A stretch of DNA of 7,098 bases from Spirochaetales bacterium (lineage in GTDB: Bacteria > Spirochaetota > Spirochaetia > SZUA-6 > DRHE01): assembly GCA_016935715.1 (NCBI GenBank), contig JAFGQJ010000173.1, forward strand, positions 1-7,098. The letters run 5' to 3'. Shown here in pieces: positions 1 through 5,617 of the stretch. Position numbers and translations under genes: made by a program. Each line of letters begins with the position of its first letter. Positions within the stretch are counted from its first letter, which is position 1. The notes under the pieces were generated by a model. The model did not search any database and was not told the origin of the DNA. It saw nothing but the letters and a program-made list of their open reading frames with translations.

Positions 1-315
1 CAGGTGCACATGCACAGATGCGATTCCATGGTCAAGGCGATGGAGCAGCATTTTCCCGATGCGGTGCGGTGGAGCAAACCCAAGGGGGGGCTTTTCCAAT
101 GGGTGGACATTCCTGACAGCCTCGACGCCTTGGCCCTGCTCCTCAGGACTCGGGAGAAGGGAGTCGTGTTCACCCCGGATCGGATGTTCGCGGTAGAGGA
201 ATGGAGCCGCGGGGGGTTTCGTCTGGCCTTCACCGCTCCCGAAGAACAGCGGATCCCCGAAGGGATTCGGATAATAGGAGATACGTTGAAAGACATGCTC
301 GTGTCGACGAGTTAG
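1..315 (+). CDS. PLP-dependent aminotransferase or MocR/PdxR-type regulator, C-terminal fragment
   Basis: This is the last 104 residues of a fold-type I PLP enzyme; the reading frame is open at the left edge, so the N-terminus, the PLP-binding lysine and any DNA-binding domain lie outside. The visible part is the small C-terminal domain: an R-rich helix with AMEQHFPDAVRW, then PKGGLFQWVDIP (about residues 27-38 of the fragment), the GVVFTPDRMF strand, and GFRLAFT, whose arginine (R74 of the fragment) is the expected ligand of the substrate carboxylate. This layout fits both 2-aminoadipate/aromatic aminotransferases of the LysN type and the aminotransferase domain of GntR/MocR regulators. The next gene is pdxS, 10 bp downstream on the same strand, and PdxR, a MocR protein, is the known regulator of pdxST in several bacteria, so a PdxR role is possible. 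The fragment cannot decide between them. The aminotransferase-domain call is firm; the role is open. Confidence 0.88.
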   Translation, partial: QVHMHRCDSMVKAMEQHFPDAVRWSKPKGGLFQWVDIPDSLDALALLLRTREKGVVFTPDRMFAVEEWSRGGFRLAFTAPEEQRIPEGIRIIGDTLKDMLVSTS

Positions 316-322
316 GAGGTGA
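314..322 (+). promoter_or_regulatory. Strong Shine-Dalgarno of pdxS overlapping the upstream stop codon
   Basis: AGGAGGTGA matches the 16S rRNA 3' end over nine bases, and its GGAGG core ends 6 nt before the pdxS ATG. The TAG stop of the upstream aminotransferase gene (313-315) overlaps the start of this site. A ribosome finishing the first gene therefore sits on the pdxS ribosome-binding site, which suggests co-transcription and coupled translation. Confidence 0.85.
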
Positions 323-325
323 AGC

Positions 326-1207
326 ATGAACGCAGCTGCGGTTGCTGCAAAGAAAGACCTGTTCCGGACTCTCGAGGGCGGGGTCATCATGGACGTGGTC
401 ACCGCCGAGCACGCTCGTATAGCCGAAGAGGCGGGAGCCGTCGCGGTGATGGCTTTGGAGCGGGTGCCGGCTGATATCAGAGCCGACGGCGGAGTGGCCA
501 GAATGAGCGATCCCGCGCTGATCCAGGAGATCATGGAGGCGGTGGCGATCCCGGTGATGGCCAAGGTGCGGATCGGCCATTTTGTCGAGGCGCAGATACT
601 CCAGGCCCTGGGGGTGGATTGCGTTGACGAGAGCGAAGTCCTGACGCCGGCGGACGAGGCGCATCATATCGACAAGCGCTCCTTCGAGGTTCCTTTTGTC
701 TGCGGTGCCAGAGATTTGGGTGAAGCCCTGAGGCGGATCGCCGAGGGAGCGGCCATGATCCGCACAAAAGGGGAAGCCGGAACGGGAAACGTCGTGGAAG
801 CGGTGCGGCATATGCGGGCCGTCATGGATGCGCTGCGGCGGCTGCCCGGCATGGATCGCTCCGAGTTGATGGCTGAAGCCAATAATCTTAGAGCTCCGTA
901 CGAGCTGGTTTTGCAGGCAGCCGAGAGCGGCAAACTGCCGGTGCTCAACTTCGCCGCCGGAGGAGTCGCCACGCCGGCGGACGCAGCGCTCATGGTCCAA
1001 CTCGGAGCCGACGGTGTCTTCGTGGGCTCCGGGATATTCAAGTCCGAGAATCCGGCTCAACGGGCAAAGGCCATCGTCAAAGCGGTAGCCCATTTCCGGG
1101 ATCCCGAGATACTGGCCGAGATATCCCGGGGGCTGGGTCGGGCCATGCCGGGTATCGAAATGGAAGCCCTGGCTGAAGGACAGCGCCTGGCGGTGAGGGG
1201 CTGGTGA
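326..1207 (+). CDS. pdxS: Pyridoxal 5'-phosphate synthase, synthase (lyase) subunit PdxS
   Basis: PdxS (Pdx1) makes PLP directly from ribose 5-phosphate, glyceraldehyde 3-phosphate and ammonia; the ammonia normally comes from the glutaminase partner PdxT. It acts in the cytosol as a dodecamer of TIM barrels. The 293-residue protein has the full family length. The catalytic residues are in place: D23 in GGVIMDVV, the first Schiff-base lysine K80 in VMAKVRIGHFVEAQI, and the second lysine K148 in MIRTKGEAGTGN. The phosphate-binding loops FAAGGVATPADAALM and GVFVGSGIF are intact, as is the usual RGW C-terminus. The start is set by a near-perfect Shine-Dalgarno 6 nt before the ATG. The gene follows a PLP-enzyme or PdxR-like gene by 10 bp and ends 12 bp from a convergent gene. 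No pdxT is adjacent downstream, so the glutaminase must be encoded elsewhere or replaced by free ammonia. Confidence 0.97.
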   Translation: MNAAAVAAKKDLFRTLEGGVIMDVVTAEHARIAEEAGAVAVMALERVPADIRADGGVARMSDPALIQEIMEAVAIPVMAKVRIGHFVEAQILQALGVDCVDESEVLTPADEAHHIDKRSFEVPFVCGARDLGEALRRIAEGAAMIRTKGEAGTGNVVEAVRHMRAVMDALRRLPGMDRSELMAEANNLRAPYELVLQAAESGKLPVLNFAAGGVATPADAALMVQLGADGVFVGSGIFKSENPAQRAKAIVKAVAHFRDPEILAEISRGLGRAMPGIEMEALAEGQRLAVRGW

Positions 1208-1219
1208 GCCGTCCGCTCC

Positions 1220-2521
1220 TCAATGACCTGAAGCCGAGGCGGTGAAGCGTTCTCCGATCCGCCGGTAGGCCTCGATCCGCCGATCCAGGCCGGGATGCTC
1301 CCGGGTCGTCTGCGGGGAGAACATTCCGCCGCCGGGATCGGCGCCGGCCGCCGCCTCGTGCCCGATCAGCGCCCAGGCGGAGTCGATCAGGTGCCGGAAC
1401 TGCGGCTGCCGGATCTCCGGGCAGGTGAACAGCTGCCTGGGGGAGTTGATGTCCACGCCGCTGATCTCGAACAGCCCGTATTTCCGGCAGAGGGACTGCA
1501 CCCTGGCGAGCTGCTGCGGCGTGTTGCGGTTGGGCATGTAGGTCACGGCCCTGAATCCGAGCTCTTTCAGGGTCTCGAACAGCTCATCCAGGTATCCGTC
1601 CTCGAAGCGCTGGGCCTTCTTGTCCCCGGTGACCGATTCGCTGATATCCCCCAGGTAGGCGTACGCGGAGATGGCGCCCACTCTCTCGCAGAAGGCCAGG
1701 CACTCCCCGACCGGGGGGCACTCTTCATCCGCATCGATGTAGAAGCGGCCGACCAGCTCGCTCTTCAGCGCTCCCAGCAGATCGTATGGGTAGTGGGGGT
1801 TGCGGGCGTCACGCAGCAGCTCCCCCACCCTGGAGCCGATGTTCAGCCTCAGCGTTCCCCGGAGGAACTCGAGCAGTGCCGATCCCCGGCCGCAGCGCCG
1901 GATCAGTTTTTTCGAAAGGGCGAAGAGGATGTGCCGCTCGGTTATGCTGCCCCCCTCGTGGTGCATGGACAGGGGAACCACATCCGCGTCGAAATCCAGG
2001 CGGAGCTCGGGATCGGCCAGGGCGTCGTTCAGCTTCCCGACCATGCGGCGGTTGCGGCTGTTTCTGGACGCCCGCAGCGGCTCGAAGTGGGCGTTCACCT
2101 TTGCGATGGCGGGGTGGGGGATCCCGTGCAGGGCGATGTAGGCGTTGGAAAGCTGGTCCGGGTTGTTGATGCGCCTGCCGGCCAGCGGGGTTGAGGAGAA
2201 ATCACAGCGGCATTCCACGCCGATCGTGGTGGCCAGCCCGATGATCCTTCCGGCCTCGATGAACTCTTCGGCTCCGCTGATCGAATCGTGGTCCATGATC
2301 CCTGCGGTCCTCAAGCCGGCCTGGTAGCTGCGCCACACCGCCGCGGCCGGGGAGTAGGGGGAGAAGGAGTAGATCGTGTGGATGTGGTTGTTCACATCCT
2401 CCCCGGTCTCCGGGACGGCGATCCGTCCCGCGCACACGGCCTGGTTCAGCTGTGAAAGAGCCTCCAGCCGCTTTCGGGCACGGGGATGATCGAGCTGCTC
2501 GATCAGAGTCGCTTCATCCAT
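1220..2521 (-). CDS. PHP-domain protein, putative metal-dependent phosphoesterase, unknown substrate
   Basis: This 433-residue protein belongs to the polymerase-and-histidinol-phosphatase (PHP) superfamily. The first motif is NNHIHTIYSFSPYSP (H46 and H48), the second is AGIMDHDSISGAEEF (D77, H78, D79), and the third is TIGVEC (E103), the usual order of the first PHP metal ligands. A further H132 in YIALHG fits the next ligand position. About residues 140-285 form a long insert rich in basic residues and helix, absent from small PHP enzymes such as the YciV/TrpH type. At the end, SAYAYLGD (286-292) and GVDINSPRQ (355-363) occupy the places where classical members have a His-Pro and an Asp-x-His motif, so the site may hold fewer metals or use other ligands. 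No signal peptide or membrane segment is visible, so it should be cytosolic. The ATG at 2521 has no good Shine-Dalgarno; a good one upstream serves an out-of-frame leader ORF instead. The gene is divergent from yejA and convergent with pdxS. The PHP fold is well supported, the reaction is not known. Confidence 0.85.
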   Translation of the reverse strand: MDEATLIEQLDHPRARKRLEALSQLNQAVCAGRIAVPETGEDVNNHIHTIYSFSPYSPAAAVWRSYQAGLRTAGIMDHDSISGAEEFIEAGRIIGLATTIGVECRCDFSSTPLAGRRINNPDQLSNAYIALHGIPHPAIAKVNAHFEPLRASRNSRNRRMVGKLNDALADPELRLDFDADVVPLSMHHEGGSITERHILFALSKKLIRRCGRGSALLEFLRGTLRLNIGSRVGELLRDARNPHYPYDLLGALKSELVGRFYIDADEECPPVGECLAFCERVGAISAYAYLGDISESVTGDKKAQRFEDGYLDELFETLKELGFRAVTYMPNRNTPQQLARVQSLCRKYGLFEISGVDINSPRQLFTCPEIRQPQFRHLIDSAWALIGHEAAAGADPGGGMFSPQTTREHPGLDRRIEAYRRIGERFTASASGH

Positions 2522-2541
2522 GATTGGCGGCAGGATAGCAC
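2503..2541 (-). other. Candidate 12-codon leader ORF overlapping the PHP gene start
   Basis: On the minus strand an AAGGAG motif (2550-2555) stands exactly 8 nt before a GTG (2539-2541), an ideal spacing, whereas the PHP-gene ATG (2519-2521) has no such motif close by. The GTG opens a frame of 12 codons (MLSCRQSWMKRL when GTG is read as Met) that is out of frame with the PHP gene and stops at 2503-2505, just inside it. Termination there would leave ribosomes close to the PHP ATG, so re-initiation is possible. It could also be chance, or the mark of a one-base indel in the start region. Confidence 0.3.
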
Positions 2542-2556
2542 AAATCCGGCTCCTTG

Positions 2557-2585
2557 TTGACTCGGCAACTCAGAATCTCTATTTT
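2557..2585 (+). promoter_or_regulatory. Candidate sigma-70 promoter for the yejABEF operon
   Basis: In the 103-bp divergent gap, TTGACT (2557-2562, five of six consensus bases) is followed after exactly 17 bp by TATTTT (2580-2585, four of six). Transcription would start near 2592 and give a leader of about 33 nt ending in the yejA Shine-Dalgarno. The AT-rich stretch around 2575-2593 stands out from the GC-rich surroundings, as promoters in such genomes do. A TATTAT at 2586-2591 matches the -10 better but lies 23 bp from the -35. A minus-strand promoter for the PHP gene is expected in the same gap, but I see only weak matches. Confidence 0.45.
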
Positions 2586-2613
2586 TATTATTACCGGGCA
2601 TCAAACCAACAGC

Positions 2614-2618
2614 GGAGG
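2614..2618 (+). promoter_or_regulatory. Shine-Dalgarno that sets the yejA start
   Basis: GGAGG ends 6 nt before the ATG at 2625. This decides the start: the frame stays open upstream to an ATG at 2520, but that longer version would put 35 non-family residues ahead of the signal peptide and would overlap the divergent PHP gene start. Confidence 0.85.
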
Positions 2619-2624
2619 GGAAAG

Positions 2625-4433
2625 ATGAAAAAGTTCCGCCTCGTATCCATCCTGATTCTCCTTGCAGGTGCGGCCGTTTGGGCACCCGCCGACGTGATCG
2701 TCTCCCACGCCCTGGCCATGCGGGGGGAACCCAAATATCCGGCCGGCTTCCGGCACTTCGACTACGTCAATCCCGACGCCCCCAGGGGGGGGACGGTGCG
2801 ATTCTATACACTGGGAACCTACGACAGCTTCAACCGCTACGCCCAGCGCGGCGATCCCGCGGTTGCCAGCGACAGCTTCAACGATTCGCTGATGGTCGAC
2901 TCCGCCGATGAGATCGACGTGTCCTACGGCCTGATCGCCGAGAAGGTCGAATACGACAGCGACTATCGCTGGATTATCTTCCACATCGATCCGCGCGCCC
3001 GCCACCAGGACGGCAGGGCCATCACCGCGGAGGACGTGGTGTTCAGCTTCAACAAGTTCGTCGACCAGGGGGTGCCCCAGTTCAAGAGCTACTACGGTCT
3101 GGTCCAGAACGTGGAGGCCCTGGATCGTCTCCGCGTGCGCTTCACCCTTTCCGAGGGAGACAAGGAGACCATGGTCGCGCTGGGCGGGCTGACCGTGCTG
3201 CCCAGGCACTACTGGGAATCTCACGATCTCTCCGAGCCGCTGGACGAGATACCCGTGGGCAGCGGTCCCTACACGGTGAGCGACTACAGGATGGGGCAGT
3301 ACGTGACCTACGAGCGTCTGAAGGATTACTGGGCCAGGGATCTTCCGGTGAACCGCGGCAGGCTGAACTTCGATTTCATCCGCTACGACTACTACCGCGA
3401 TCAGACCGTGGCCTTCGAAGCCTTCAAGGCCGGGGAGTACGACATCCGGGTGGAGAACGAGGCCAAGAAGTGGGCCACCCAGTACACCGGATCCGCCATC
3501 GATGCCGGCTACATCAAGATGGAGGAAATCCCCCATGACATCCCCCCCGGCATGCAGGCCTTCATCTTCAACATCCAGCGCTCCGTTTTTCAGGACCGCC
3601 GGGTGCGGATGGCTCTCAACCAGCTGATGGATTTCGAGTGGATGAACCGCAACATCTTCTACGACCAGTACACCCGGACCCGCAGCTACTTTCAGAGCAC
3701 CGAGTATGCCGCCACGGGACTGCCGGGCCGGCAGGAGCTCGAGATCCTGGAGCCGATCCGGGACAAGATCCCGCCGGAAGTCTTCACCACGGAGTACAAC
3801 CCGCCGGTCACAGACGGATCGGGCAACATCCGTTCCCAGATACGGGAAGCCCTGGGCCTGCTGCGGCAGGCCGGATGGGAGATACGGGACAAGCAGCTGG
3901 TGAACACGGGCAGCGGCGAGCCTTTCGAATTCGAGCTGATGATCTATACCGACACGACCGAGAGGATCGCCATTCCGCTGCAGAAGAACCTGGAGCGGGT
4001 GGGCATCACCATGAACATCCGCAAGGTCGACCCCTCGCAGTATCTCAACCGCTGGCATGATCACGATTTCGACATGGTCTCCAGCGGGTTCTCCCCCCAC
4101 TTCTACCCGGACACCATGATGAAGATCGTGTGGGGCAGCGATTACATCGACTCCACCTACAACCAGGCGGCGGTCCAGGACGAGGCGGTGGACTACCTGC
4201 TGAAAGGCATAGACGAGCACCAGGGAGACGAGGAGGCGCTGCTGCACTGGGGACGGGCCCTGGACCGGGTGCTGACCTGGAACCACTACGTGATCCCGCA
4301 GTGGCACCTCAGCAAGTTCCGGGTGGCTGCCTGGGACAAGTTCAGCCGCCCGCCGGTCAGGCCCAGGTACGACCTGGGCGTCGATACCTGGTGGATCGAC
4401 CCGGTCAAGGAGCGCCGGCTGCCGCAGCGCTAG
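2625..4433 (+). CDS. yejA: Periplasmic solute-binding protein YejA (SBP family 5)
   Basis: YejA captures oligopeptides in the periplasm and hands them to the YejB-YejE permease; the E. coli YejABEF system imports microcin C, and Brucella and Salmonella homologues affect antimicrobial-peptide resistance. The 602-residue length is close to the E. coli protein. A Sec signal peptide is clear: MKKFR, then a hydrophobic stretch to about residue 19, with an A-P-A cleavage site after residue 22 and no lipobox cysteine, so the mature protein is soluble. The YejA hallmark HFDYVNPDAPRGG (44-56) follows, then the family-5 binding-protein body with YDYYRDQTVAFEAFKAG, FNIQRSVFQDRRVRMALN, FEWMNRNIFYDQYTRTRSYFQSTEYAA and, near the C-terminus, ALDRVLTWNHY and LGVDTWW (584-590), all close to YejA as I remember it. 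The stop codon directly abuts the ATG of yejB. A candidate promoter lies 40-68 bp upstream. The actual substrate here is inferred from the family only. Confidence 0.95.
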   Translation: MKKFRLVSILILLAGAAVWAPADVIVSHALAMRGEPKYPAGFRHFDYVNPDAPRGGTVRFYTLGTYDSFNRYAQRGDPAVASDSFNDSLMVDSADEIDVSYGLIAEKVEYDSDYRWIIFHIDPRARHQDGRAITAEDVVFSFNKFVDQGVPQFKSYYGLVQNVEALDRLRVRFTLSEGDKETMVALGGLTVLPRHYWESHDLSEPLDEIPVGSGPYTVSDYRMGQYVTYERLKDYWARDLPVNRGRLNFDFIRYDYYRDQTVAFEAFKAGEYDIRVENEAKKWATQYTGSAIDAGYIKMEEIPHDIPPGMQAFIFNIQRSVFQDRRVRMALNQLMDFEWMNRNIFYDQYTRTRSYFQSTEYAATGLPGRQELEILEPIRDKIPPEVFTTEYNPPVTDGSGNIRSQIREALGLLRQAGWEIRDKQLVNTGSGEPFEFELMIYTDTTERIAIPLQKNLERVGITMNIRKVDPSQYLNRWHDHDFDMVSSGFSPHFYPDTMMKIVWGSDYIDSTYNQAAVQDEAVDYLLKGIDEHQGDEEALLHWGRALDRVLTWNHYVIPQWHLSKFRVAAWDKFSRPPVRPRYDLGVDTWWIDPVKERRLPQR

Positions 4434-5534
4434 ATGCTTTCCTACATCATCCGCCGTATTCTGCTGATCATCCCGACCCTGTGGGCGATCATCACGATCA
4501 ACTTCTTCGTGGTGCAGGTCGCCCCGGGCGGGCCGGTGGAGCAGATGGTGGCGGAGATGCGGGGCTTGAGGACGAACACCCGCCTGGAGCGCCTGTCCGG
4601 GATCACGGCGGACGAGGTCACGCCCTCCACGCGGGAGCAGGACGAAGCCTCCGCCTACCGGGGCGCCCGGGGTCTGGACCCGGAGGTCATCGAGGAGATC
4701 AAACGCCGCTTCGGCTTCGACCGGCCGCTGCACGTGCGCTACTTCGACATGCTGAAGCGCTACGTGGTGTTCGACTTCGGCGAGAGCCTATTCCGGGGCG
4801 GGACCGTGCTCGGTCTGATCGGCCGCCGCCTGCCCGTGTCCATCTCCCTGGGGATCTGGAGCACCCTGTTCATCTACATGATCTCCATCCCCCTGGGGAT
4901 CGCCAAGGCGGTGCGTCACGGCAGCCGTTTCGACCTGGCCACCAGCACGGTGGTGACCGTGGGCTACGCAATCCCGTCGTTTCTCTTCGCCATCCTGCTG
5001 ATCGTCCTGTTCGCAGGGGGGTCGTATCTGAAGATCTTTCCTCTTCGGGGGCTGGTCTCCCCCGATTTCCAGGAGCTGAGCCTGCTGGGAAAGATCGGCG
5101 ACTACCTCTGGCACCTGGCCCTGCCGATCACGGCCATGACCATCGGGGGCTACGCCACCCTGACCATGCTCACCAAGAACTCCTTCCTCGACGAGATCAA
5201 CAAGCAGTACGTCATGACCGCCCGGGCAAAGGGGCTGGGGGAGAGGAAGATCCTCTTCGGCCACGTTTTCCGCAATGCCATGCTGCTGATCATCGCCGGT
5301 TTTCCCGCGGCCTTCATCAGCATGTTCTTCACGGGAAGTGTTCTCATCGAGGTGATGTTTTCCCTTGAGGGGCTGGGCCTGCTGGGATTCGAGGCCGCCA
5401 CCCAGCGCGATTACCCGTTGATGTTCGCCACTCTGTACATCTTCACCCTCCTGGGACTGGTTCTGGGGCTCATCAGCGACCTCACCTATACGCTGGTCGA
5501 TCCGCGCATCGACTTCGAGAGGCGGGCGGCGTGA
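4434..5534 (+). CDS. yejB: ABC transporter permease YejB
   Basis: YejB is one of the two inner-membrane permeases that form the channel of the Yej oligopeptide/microcin C importer. The 366-residue protein begins with the family N-terminus YIIRRILLIIPTLWAIITINFF (TM1, about 4-27) followed by APGGP, then a periplasmic stretch to about residue 130, including YRGARGLDPEV. The remaining membrane segments start near residue 137. The cytoplasmic coupling (EAA) loop that contacts the ATPase is TARAKGLGERKILFGHVFRN (262-281). The C-terminus VDPRIDFERRAA is close to E. coli YejB. Its ATG follows the yejA TAG with no gap (TAGATG). The only Shine-Dalgarno-like run, AAGGAG, ends about 21 nt upstream, too far, so translation probably relies on re-initiation after yejA. 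The last codons lie in a 22-bp sequence repeated 83 bp downstream, and the TGA stop overlaps a GTG (GTGA). Confidence 0.96.
   Translation: MLSYIIRRILLIIPTLWAIITINFFVVQVAPGGPVEQMVAEMRGLRTNTRLERLSGITADEVTPSTREQDEASAYRGARGLDPEVIEEIKRRFGFDRPLHVRYFDMLKRYVVFDFGESLFRGGTVLGLIGRRLPVSISLGIWSTLFIYMISIPLGIAKAVRHGSRFDLATSTVVTVGYAIPSFLFAILLIVLFAGGSYLKIFPLRGLVSPDFQELSLLGKIGDYLWHLALPITAMTIGGYATLTMLTKNSFLDEINKQYVMTARAKGLGERKILFGHVFRNAMLLIIAGFPAAFISMFFTGSVLIEVMFSLEGLGLLGFEAATQRDYPLMFATLYIFTLLGLVLGLISDLTYTLVDPRIDFERRAA
5513..5534 (+). repeat. Direct repeat, copy 1 (22 bp), end of yejB
   Basis: This 22-bp sequence (CTTCGAGAGG ... GCGTGA) covers the last yejB codons (FERRAA) and its TGA. It is identical to 5596-5617; the bases just outside differ (A/G before, C/T after), so the repeat is exactly 22 bp with an 83-bp offset. 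It contains a GAGAGG Shine-Dalgarno-like motif 8 nt before a GTG that overlaps the stop as GTGA. Confidence 0.95.
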
Positions 5535-5617
5535 CGGCTATGGATATGTGCACGACGTTTTCACTCGATTGGATAGATTGGATGCCCTGCAAGGGCTTCG
5601 AGAGGCGGGCGGCGTGA
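5531..5617 (+). CDS. Candidate 28-codon mini-ORF bridging yejB and yejE
   Basis: A frame opens with the GTG that overlaps the yejB stop (GTGA, 5531-5534) and closes with a TGA at 5615-5617 that overlaps the yejE GTG start in the same way. It has 28 codons and an internal ATG at 5540. GAGAGG precedes it by 8 nt. The middle reads DWIDWM, from a tandem 9-bp repeat, and the end repeats the YejB tail as GFERRAA. It exists only because of the 83-bp insertion or duplication at this junction, and would let translational coupling run through the insert. No homology is recognised; a stable functional peptide is unlikely, a coupling role is plausible. Confidence 0.3.
   Translation: MTAMDMCTTFSLDWIDWMPCKGFERRAA
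5535..5595. other. 61-bp insert between the two 22-bp repeats
   Basis: This 61-bp stretch is bracketed by the perfect direct repeats and has no counterpart in a normal tightly spaced yejB-yejE junction. By my count about half of its bases are G or C (31 of 61), lower than the flanking genes. It contains a tandem 9-bp repeat and, at its right border, the small hairpin GCCCT-GCA-AGGGC (5584-5596). No transposase, terminal inverted repeat or known element is visible. It could be an insertion with a long target duplication, a template-switch product or an assembly artefact. Confidence 0.6.
5567..5584 (+). repeat. Tandem 9-bp repeat, two copies
   Basis: GATTGGATA is followed at once by GATTGGATG, differing only in the last base. 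It lies within the 61-bp insert upstream of yejE, and in the mini-ORF frame it encodes DWI-DWM. Confidence 0.8.
5596..5617 (+). repeat. Direct repeat, copy 2 (22 bp), carrying the yejE ribosome-binding site and start
   Basis: This is identical to 5513-5534. Here GAGAGG (5600-5605) stands 8 nt before the yejE GTG (5614-5616), so this copy supplies the Shine-Dalgarno and start codon of yejE while the first copy keeps the end of yejB intact. Deletion between the copies would recreate a yejB-yejE GTGA overlap without harming either protein. Confidence 0.95.

Noticed and set aside
230..1093. Open frame of 287 codons on the minus strand across pdxS
   Set aside because: Antisense to a full-length, catalytically intact pdxS; no domain recognised.
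1199..1210. Possible terminator hairpin between pdxS and the PHP gene (GGCT-GGTG-AGCC)
   Set aside because: Only a 4-bp stem, partly within the pdxS end, and no T-run on either strand.
1295..2194. Open frame of 299 codons on the plus strand across the PHP gene
   Set aside because: Antisense to the PHP gene, whose HxH and DHD motifs identify the real frame.
2556..2569. Short dyad GTTG...CAAC overlapping the candidate -35 box, as a possible operator
   Set aside because: Only 4-bp arms, frequent by chance; no known repressor site recognised.
2520..2624. Longer YejA starting at the ATG at 2520
   Set aside because: It would bury the signal peptide behind 35 unrelated residues and overlap the divergent PHP start; the ATG at 2625 has a good Shine-Dalgarno and family length.
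2601..4733. Long open frame (710 codons) on the minus strand across yejA and the start of yejB
   Set aside because: It is antisense to two clear family members. Its translation is rich in H, V, D and G with no recognisable domain, as expected of a shadow frame in GC-rich DNA.
4130..5368. Open frame of 412 codons on the plus strand, overlapping yejA and yejB
   Set aside because: A shifted frame of two well-identified genes, with an A/G/P/R-rich product typical of a frame shadow.
5548..5613. YejE starting at the GTG at 5548
   Set aside because: The extra 22 residues are encoded by the insert and the repeat, lie outside the family alignment, and have no Shine-Dalgarno before them.
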